From contig BFEA01000292.1 in the NCBI GenBank assembly GCA_003427395.1, forward strand, positions 1,596,904 through 1,617,081: a stretch of DNA of 20,178 nt. The letters are read 5' to 3'. Below the pieces are notes generated by a model that saw nothing but the letters and a program-made list of their open reading frames with translations, made no database searches and was not told the origin of the DNA. The first letter of the stretch is position 1, and every line of letters begins with the position of its first letter. This document shows, piece after piece, positions 16,083-20,178 of the stretch. The translations under genes and the position numbers were made by a program. This stretch comes from Chara braunii. Taxonomy: Eukaryota; Streptophyta; Charophyceae; Charales; Characeae.

Positions 16083-16270
16083 GCAGCGAACGAGCAAACG
16101 CCCTCGGCTGACCTACCTCTGTAATTGCATCTAAAAGTTTTTGTATGTGGGTTAGTAACTCGGTAGGGATACGCCTCTAAGGGTGGTGACAACCCCTTAG
16201 GGATAGCAAGTTGTATCTCGATGGAACCTATTTTGTCGTAGGGGATTGCGGAATGTATGGTTGGCGCACC
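16083..16270 (+). repeat. Structured dispersed repeat, copy 2 (inverted partner of 4681-4878)
   Basis: It aligns with the reverse complement of 4681-4878 at roughly three-quarters identity by eye, with most differences C to T or G to A. Its hairpin (16175-16202) keeps pairing: CTCTAAGGG/CCCTTAGGG here versus CTACCTGAGGG/CCCTCGGGTAG in copy 1. The A-box-like string is degraded here to GTTAGTAACTCGG. Confidence 0.75.
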
Positions 16271-16574
16271 CGGCTAGAGGGCGAAGGGACGACATAACCT
16301 CATCTATCTCGGTGGTTCGCATGACTGTTTATACGTTGTCTCCAGGTTGTCTCTGGTGATTTGGTTTTACTCCTTCGTGAGGTGGTTGGAAAATCTCCTA
16401 CCTTTTGCGAAAAAGGCACGAGCCGATGAGCTCGAGAGGTGGCGTCGTTGCGCCGGACAACAACTACCTACCGTTATCTCAGGCGGAACGATACTGGGGT
16501 GATATTGTTAAATGATACTATGAATTGGAATGTGTGTTGTTTGCAACTTGAAAATAAAAATATCCAATGATCTG

Positions 16575-16607
16575 ACCACTTGTCGTTATGTTTACGAAAC
16601 GAGTGGT
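16575..16607. other. 9-bp stem-loop
   Basis: ACCACTTGT pairs with ACGAGTGGT (one T-G wobble) around a 15-base loop. Confidence 0.5.
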
Positions 16608-16726
16608 ACTAATTTTTTTTTTCTATCACTTAGTTAAAGTGAACCTCATTAGTATTGAAATGATAAGGTTATATATTCTTCAGATTCACTTAAACAATTA
16701 TTTCTCTAATTGGTTTCAGTTATTAA

Positions 16727-17509
16727 CAACGTATTTTATCTCTTGCAGGACACCATAATGACGAAATGAACATTTGCTTATATGTGTCCTCTCTTCGAAT
16801 GTTGCAAGGTCAAAAACATTTTGGAGGCATTTCGGGGCTTGGCAATGCGGGTGCATTAGGAGGAACGACAAATATTTCTCTTCATCCTAATTTTGTCAAC
16901 GAAAGGGTGAAACCTTATATTTGACTTCTTTCACGAGCAACCTAGCCTTGGGATGGATTCGAGAGATTAATGATCGTCAAGTTCCTAGAATCATCTGAAG
17001 ATAGGGTGGATAAGGGTAAGAGGAAGTTAGTGCAATTAGGTAGTGAGTTTGATCAATTCGAGCAACCTTGCAAACTTACAAAAGTTGAACAAGTTGCGTG
17101 TAATTTGGTCCGAAGGGGTTGAGGGACTTGTAAGAAAGGAAAACAAGCAATAGGTCAACACGAACCTAAAAAAAACATTCACACTGCTCTAAATGATTAT
17201 TTGAACAAAAAAAAATGTCCGAATCAAGGAGTCAAGATACATAGAAGTTTTGGATTTTGCAAGCTTTGAAAGTATACACATTGTGGTATATGGGGTCATA
17301 AAATAAGATTTTGCAAATGTCTGGATCGATATATCGAGAAAAGAATCGTAAATAAACGTGAGGATGATATCTGTGTAGATTGGAATAACATGTTTATCCG
17401 TTCATTTAAGAAGGGGTACAAATTCGTTAGAGATGTGTTTTTTAATCGCATGTGGGCAAGGTTGAGGAATCAACGTAAAACTCAAAATCTCGTCTTTGTC
17501 CTTCGTTAG
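16727..17509 (+). pseudogene. Decayed retroelement-like frame with damaged zinc knuckle
   Basis: One frame reads protein-like for about 250 codons but is broken by stops at 16922 (TGA), 16943 (TAG), 17120 (TGA) and 17267 (TGA), and ends at TAG 17507. At 17273-17314 it encodes YTHCGIWGHKIRFC, matching the CX2CX4HX4C zinc knuckle except that the first cysteine is tyrosine (TAT, one base from TGT). Basic segments (RKxxCKKGKQ-like and a C-terminal RLRNQRK) fit a nucleic-acid-binding Gag or transposase tail. TTATCTCTTGCAG at 16736-16748 resembles a 3' splice site but the frame is open across it. Two of the three TGA stops could be CGA codons after CpG loss. Best reading: Gag-like relic. A MULE transposase C-terminus with a zinc knuckle is an alternative. 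Confidence 0.5.
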
Positions 17510-17726
17510 GCCGACATTACTACTTGATTCTGGGTTGTTTTTAAGCACTATTAACAAAGTATTGATCTTACCCTATGAATGCCTCAGTCATCTTAGTCTA
17601 TATCATCAAACTTCTCATTGCCAAGTTTTTTGGTTGAAAGGCACGACTCTTGGATTTGTATTTGACAAGATATTTTTTCCGTATACGAATTGGATTTACG
17701 TTAATACTCATATGAATTTTGTTTGA
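17496..17726 (+). pseudogene. Retropepsin-like fragment
   Basis: Directly after the zinc-knuckle frame, and one frame over, 76 codons without a stop begin near 17496 (TTG; no ATG, so the true start is upstream or fused) and end at TGA 17724-17726. RPTLLLDSGLFLSTI (about residues 5-19) resembles the catalytic D-S/T-G segment of retroviral-type aspartic proteases with its preceding hydrophobic strand and following Ser/Ile. The usual residue after DSG is Ala or Ser; here it is Leu. Zinc knuckle then protease is the order in Ty3/gypsy-type elements. Reverse transcriptase motifs are not visible downstream, so the relic is truncated. Frame offset and lost residues mark it as inactive. Confidence 0.4.
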
Positions 17727-18180
17727 TATAATGAAGTTGACATCGAGAGAGTTCCGACATGACATCAACTATGGGTTGATTGAGCTCATTTCAAAACTTA
17801 AAGAGTTTAAGCCACTGAGGCGAATTTGTGATTGAGTACAAACTTTTGCTAAGAGGTTATCCTATATTCATCTTTTCGTGTGATATAGATGGACCTTTAT
17901 TACGACTGGGGAATGATTGAATTTGATCATTACAAAATTTCATGTGAGAGCGTTTGTTGTAAATTGTTGTGAGTTGTACCATTGTTAATTTGAATGTAAT
18001 TGTTCAAGTTATTTGTTCGTTATCATTTCACAATTTTTTCTTAATGCAATTGTGAGATCTGTAAGTTGTAGTGAGACTCGAGTAAGAGTCATGCTCCTAG
18101 TCCATAGTAAGATGTTGTCTTCCAGGTCTTATGTTGTTTAAGGAAGAAATACTATACTATCATTGAAAGGGATGAAGGTG
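17727..18180. other. AT-rich DNA, possible continuation of the element
   Basis: Short stop-interrupted stretches follow (for example a lysine/leucine-rich segment at about 17770-17830), but no reverse transcriptase, RNase H or integrase motif can be seen. Confidence 0.4.
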
Positions 18181-18975
18181 TTGTGATTTTATCGAGACAC
18201 TGCTTATAAGGGTAACAACAATTGTCCATCTCTATAATCGAGCGGGGTCACTTCACCTCTATAATCGAGGCCTAATCAATTTGGGTTGTGTAAGGTGGGG
18301 ATGCCTTACTTATAACCAGGGGATTGGTAAGTCGTAGCGCTGAAATCGGAGGGAATGATGCGAGACTCGAATCTAAACAGGAGCTTGATGTCGAGATGTT
18401 GTTCCGTAAAAAAATATCACACCACTCATCGACGAAATATGCAAAACGTTCAGGAACATCAGACTGTTTTAGACATTATACCTAGGTCAGTTGGTCTTTC
18501 TCTCTGCAGTTAGAATAAACTCAAAACTTGAGCAAAACTTTGAATGAATGATTGCTCTGAGTCAATAGATGGTTTGTTCAAACTATACAACTTCGTGAAG
18601 GTTGATTCAGTGGAATATGAACCTAAAGGTTGTCGATTCAAACTTGTCGGAGAGAAGTTTGTCAGGAGTGTAATCTAGTAACCATTCAGAGATGTAAATT
18701 ATTGGTCACTAGTGGGATGATGCCATGACCATTATGAAAAAGATTCTTTGTATTTTTCACCTCTAAGGGCGTAATCTGGGTCAAAGTTTTGATTTTAGGC
18801 TTGCCAGGGGCGAAATCAGGTATTCCAATTGATGAGTAGGAGGATGTTAAGTCTTAGGCTTTTAGAGGCGGAATCAAGTTCTGTTGTATTTATGTTTAGG
18901 CTTCTGGAGGCATAATCCAATTTTATTGATGTCATTATATTTGGGTTTTAGAGGCTGAATCCAGATATGTTGGTG
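18181..18975 (+). repeat. Degenerate short repeats
   Basis: CTCTATAATCGAG occurs at 18230-18242 and 18257-18269. Later, phrases of the type TTTAGGCTT..AGAGGCGGAATCAAG recur at about 18793, 18853, 18894 and 18938, spaced 41-60 bp. CACCTCTATAATCGAGGCCTAATC and CACCTCTAAGGGCGTAATC suggest that the two blocks are related. No gene is seen. Confidence 0.5.
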
Positions 18976-19992
18976 GAAAGGGTCCGACTTAGATCAAAAC
19001 GATTATTTAAATTATAATGTATTGTGATTGTTGTTCTCACATAAAAATTTCATAAGAATTCTGATTTTTTATTTTCAAGGTGAACGACAGGGACATCGTT
19101 CAAATGAGGTCTGAAAACACTGTAAGGGTAGAAACCTTGATGGGTATCTGTCGGGTCTTTTAAATGTTAGACACTATCAGATCTTTCTTTGAATTGAGGA
19201 ACTGGATGAGACATGCGTCTGCCAAAGGCTTATTCGAACCAACCCTTGCACAAAAAACTAAAATTTTTTAAACCTAAGACCGAACGCTTGCGGTGTCGAG
19301 CGCATTGGCCCCCGCACGAGCGAGGGCCCTCCCGGCCGCGTCACGCAGGAGAAACATAGACTTTTAACTTTTTAGAGACAACTTAGGGACGACAGCGACA
19401 TCCGAAAATGACGACGATAATTGAAAGTGTGGCTGACTTCACCCCATGTATGATAAAACCCCAAGGATGTACGATAGTGGGAAGGTTGACTTTAAGCCTA
19501 TTCTACTTAAAATAATGACACGGGACTGCTCAGTTGCGCGATTTAGAGTCTGAGTAGGTTAAAAAAAATGTTTATGCCAGATATGGGGTCGCGACGTGGG
19601 AAAATTGGAGCGCCTAAGTTATTTATGTTTCTGAATTTTCCGGCCCGTGAGGTTCGATTTGAGACCGAGGGTTGGGAAGTCGGTGTTATGGCGTAACTGA
19701 TTGGGTGCGCGTCCAGGTCGTAGATGGGTAGTCAATCATGAGAAAGGGCAGGCAGGCAAGGTATGCTAGGCCACACACGAACAACTGGCTGGGTAGAAAA
19801 CTCTTTATTTGAAGAGTTGCTCCTTTGCGGTGTGAAAAATGATCTAGCCCAATAGGTACCATGTCGAACTGCCACCCAACAAAATCGAATTTGAAATGCG
19901 TCCAATATGGGCTAGCTCCCTTTGGAGCAAGCCACAATCGGGCCTGGCTGATCTCGGCCGCACAATCACTGAGATCGTGCAGATGAAATCTA
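18976..19992. other. No gene recognised
   Basis: Contains a GC-rich island at about 19280-19345 inside AT-rich flanks. An 83-codon minus-strand frame (19686-19937) has no recognisable motif. Confidence 0.4.
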
Positions 19993-20025
19993 CTGACGCG
20001 TGGATTCGAAATGGCTCTGCGTCAG
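19993..20025. other. 7-bp perfect stem-loop
   Basis: CTGACGC pairs with GCGTCAG around a 19-base loop that includes GATTCGAAATGG. A second small stem (TTGAATC/GATTCAA) lies at 20076-20095. Confidence 0.45.
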
Positions 20026-20161
20026 GATGACACACATAAATCGAGAGGTAATCTATTTTTGTATATATATTTTTGTTGAATCTTATACGATTCAAACGAA
20101 GATATGTGTTTCAAGAGATGGTGGGGAAGGGACACTTTATGAATGACCGTCATAAACAATT

Positions 20162-20178
20162 AAAAAAAAAAAAAAAAA
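20162..20178. repeat. Poly-A at the window end
   Basis: A homopolymer of 17 A; the window also begins with C followed by 12 A. This is compatible with assembly ends falling in homopolymers. Confidence 0.9.

Overview
The window looks like repeat-dense intergenic DNA from a large eukaryotic nuclear genome. I see no bacterial gene layout, no intact conserved gene, abundant (TA)n, (TAA)n and homopolymer tracts, tRNA-like retroposon remnants, several independent repeat families, and a retroelement-like coding remnant broken mainly by TGA stops. A land plant or streptophyte alga fits best, but no marker gene proves it. Both window ends are A homopolymers, as expected for contig ends. A 38-bp Nextera junction adapter flanked by an exact 165-bp duplication lies at 13206-13573, so this is an assembly with at least one construction error.

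Layout. 1-1543: two copies of a non-autonomous TIR element facing each other across (TA)n tracts; the right copy (764-1524) is complete, with CAGGGTTG ends. 1626-2250: minus-strand tRNA-like (SINE-like) modules and a long hairpin. 2720-2907: a 46-bp minisatellite. 2908-6050: mostly unassigned, with one weak ORF (4126-4500) and an inverted-repeat family member (4681-4878) whose partner is at 16083-16270. 6056-7690: an array of about 17-20 diverged hairpins, many with the same ACG-type tip; stem sequences differ between units while pairing is kept. It includes a 52-bp tandem block (7046-7306) and a ~197-bp higher-order repeat. 8442-12487: a head-to-tail array of ~420-480-bp satellite units separated by (TAA)n tracts. 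12490-14330: pyrimidine-rich low-complexity DNA with several consensus 5' splice sites and the adapter artefact. 14345-14592: two opposed tRNA-like modules. 15073-15645: a moderate open frame ending in a strong hairpin. 16727-17726: a decayed reading frame with a damaged zinc knuckle followed, one frame over, by a retropepsin-like LLLDSG segment, so probably a Ty3/gypsy-type gag-protease relic. 17727-20178: unassigned AT-rich DNA with a degenerate repeat block and short hairpins.

No genes can be said to work together here. The most interesting feature is the 6.06-7.69 kb hairpin array: it either reflects RNA or cruciform structure under constraint, or a mutational process that regenerates palindromes. 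The most certain finding is the library adapter.
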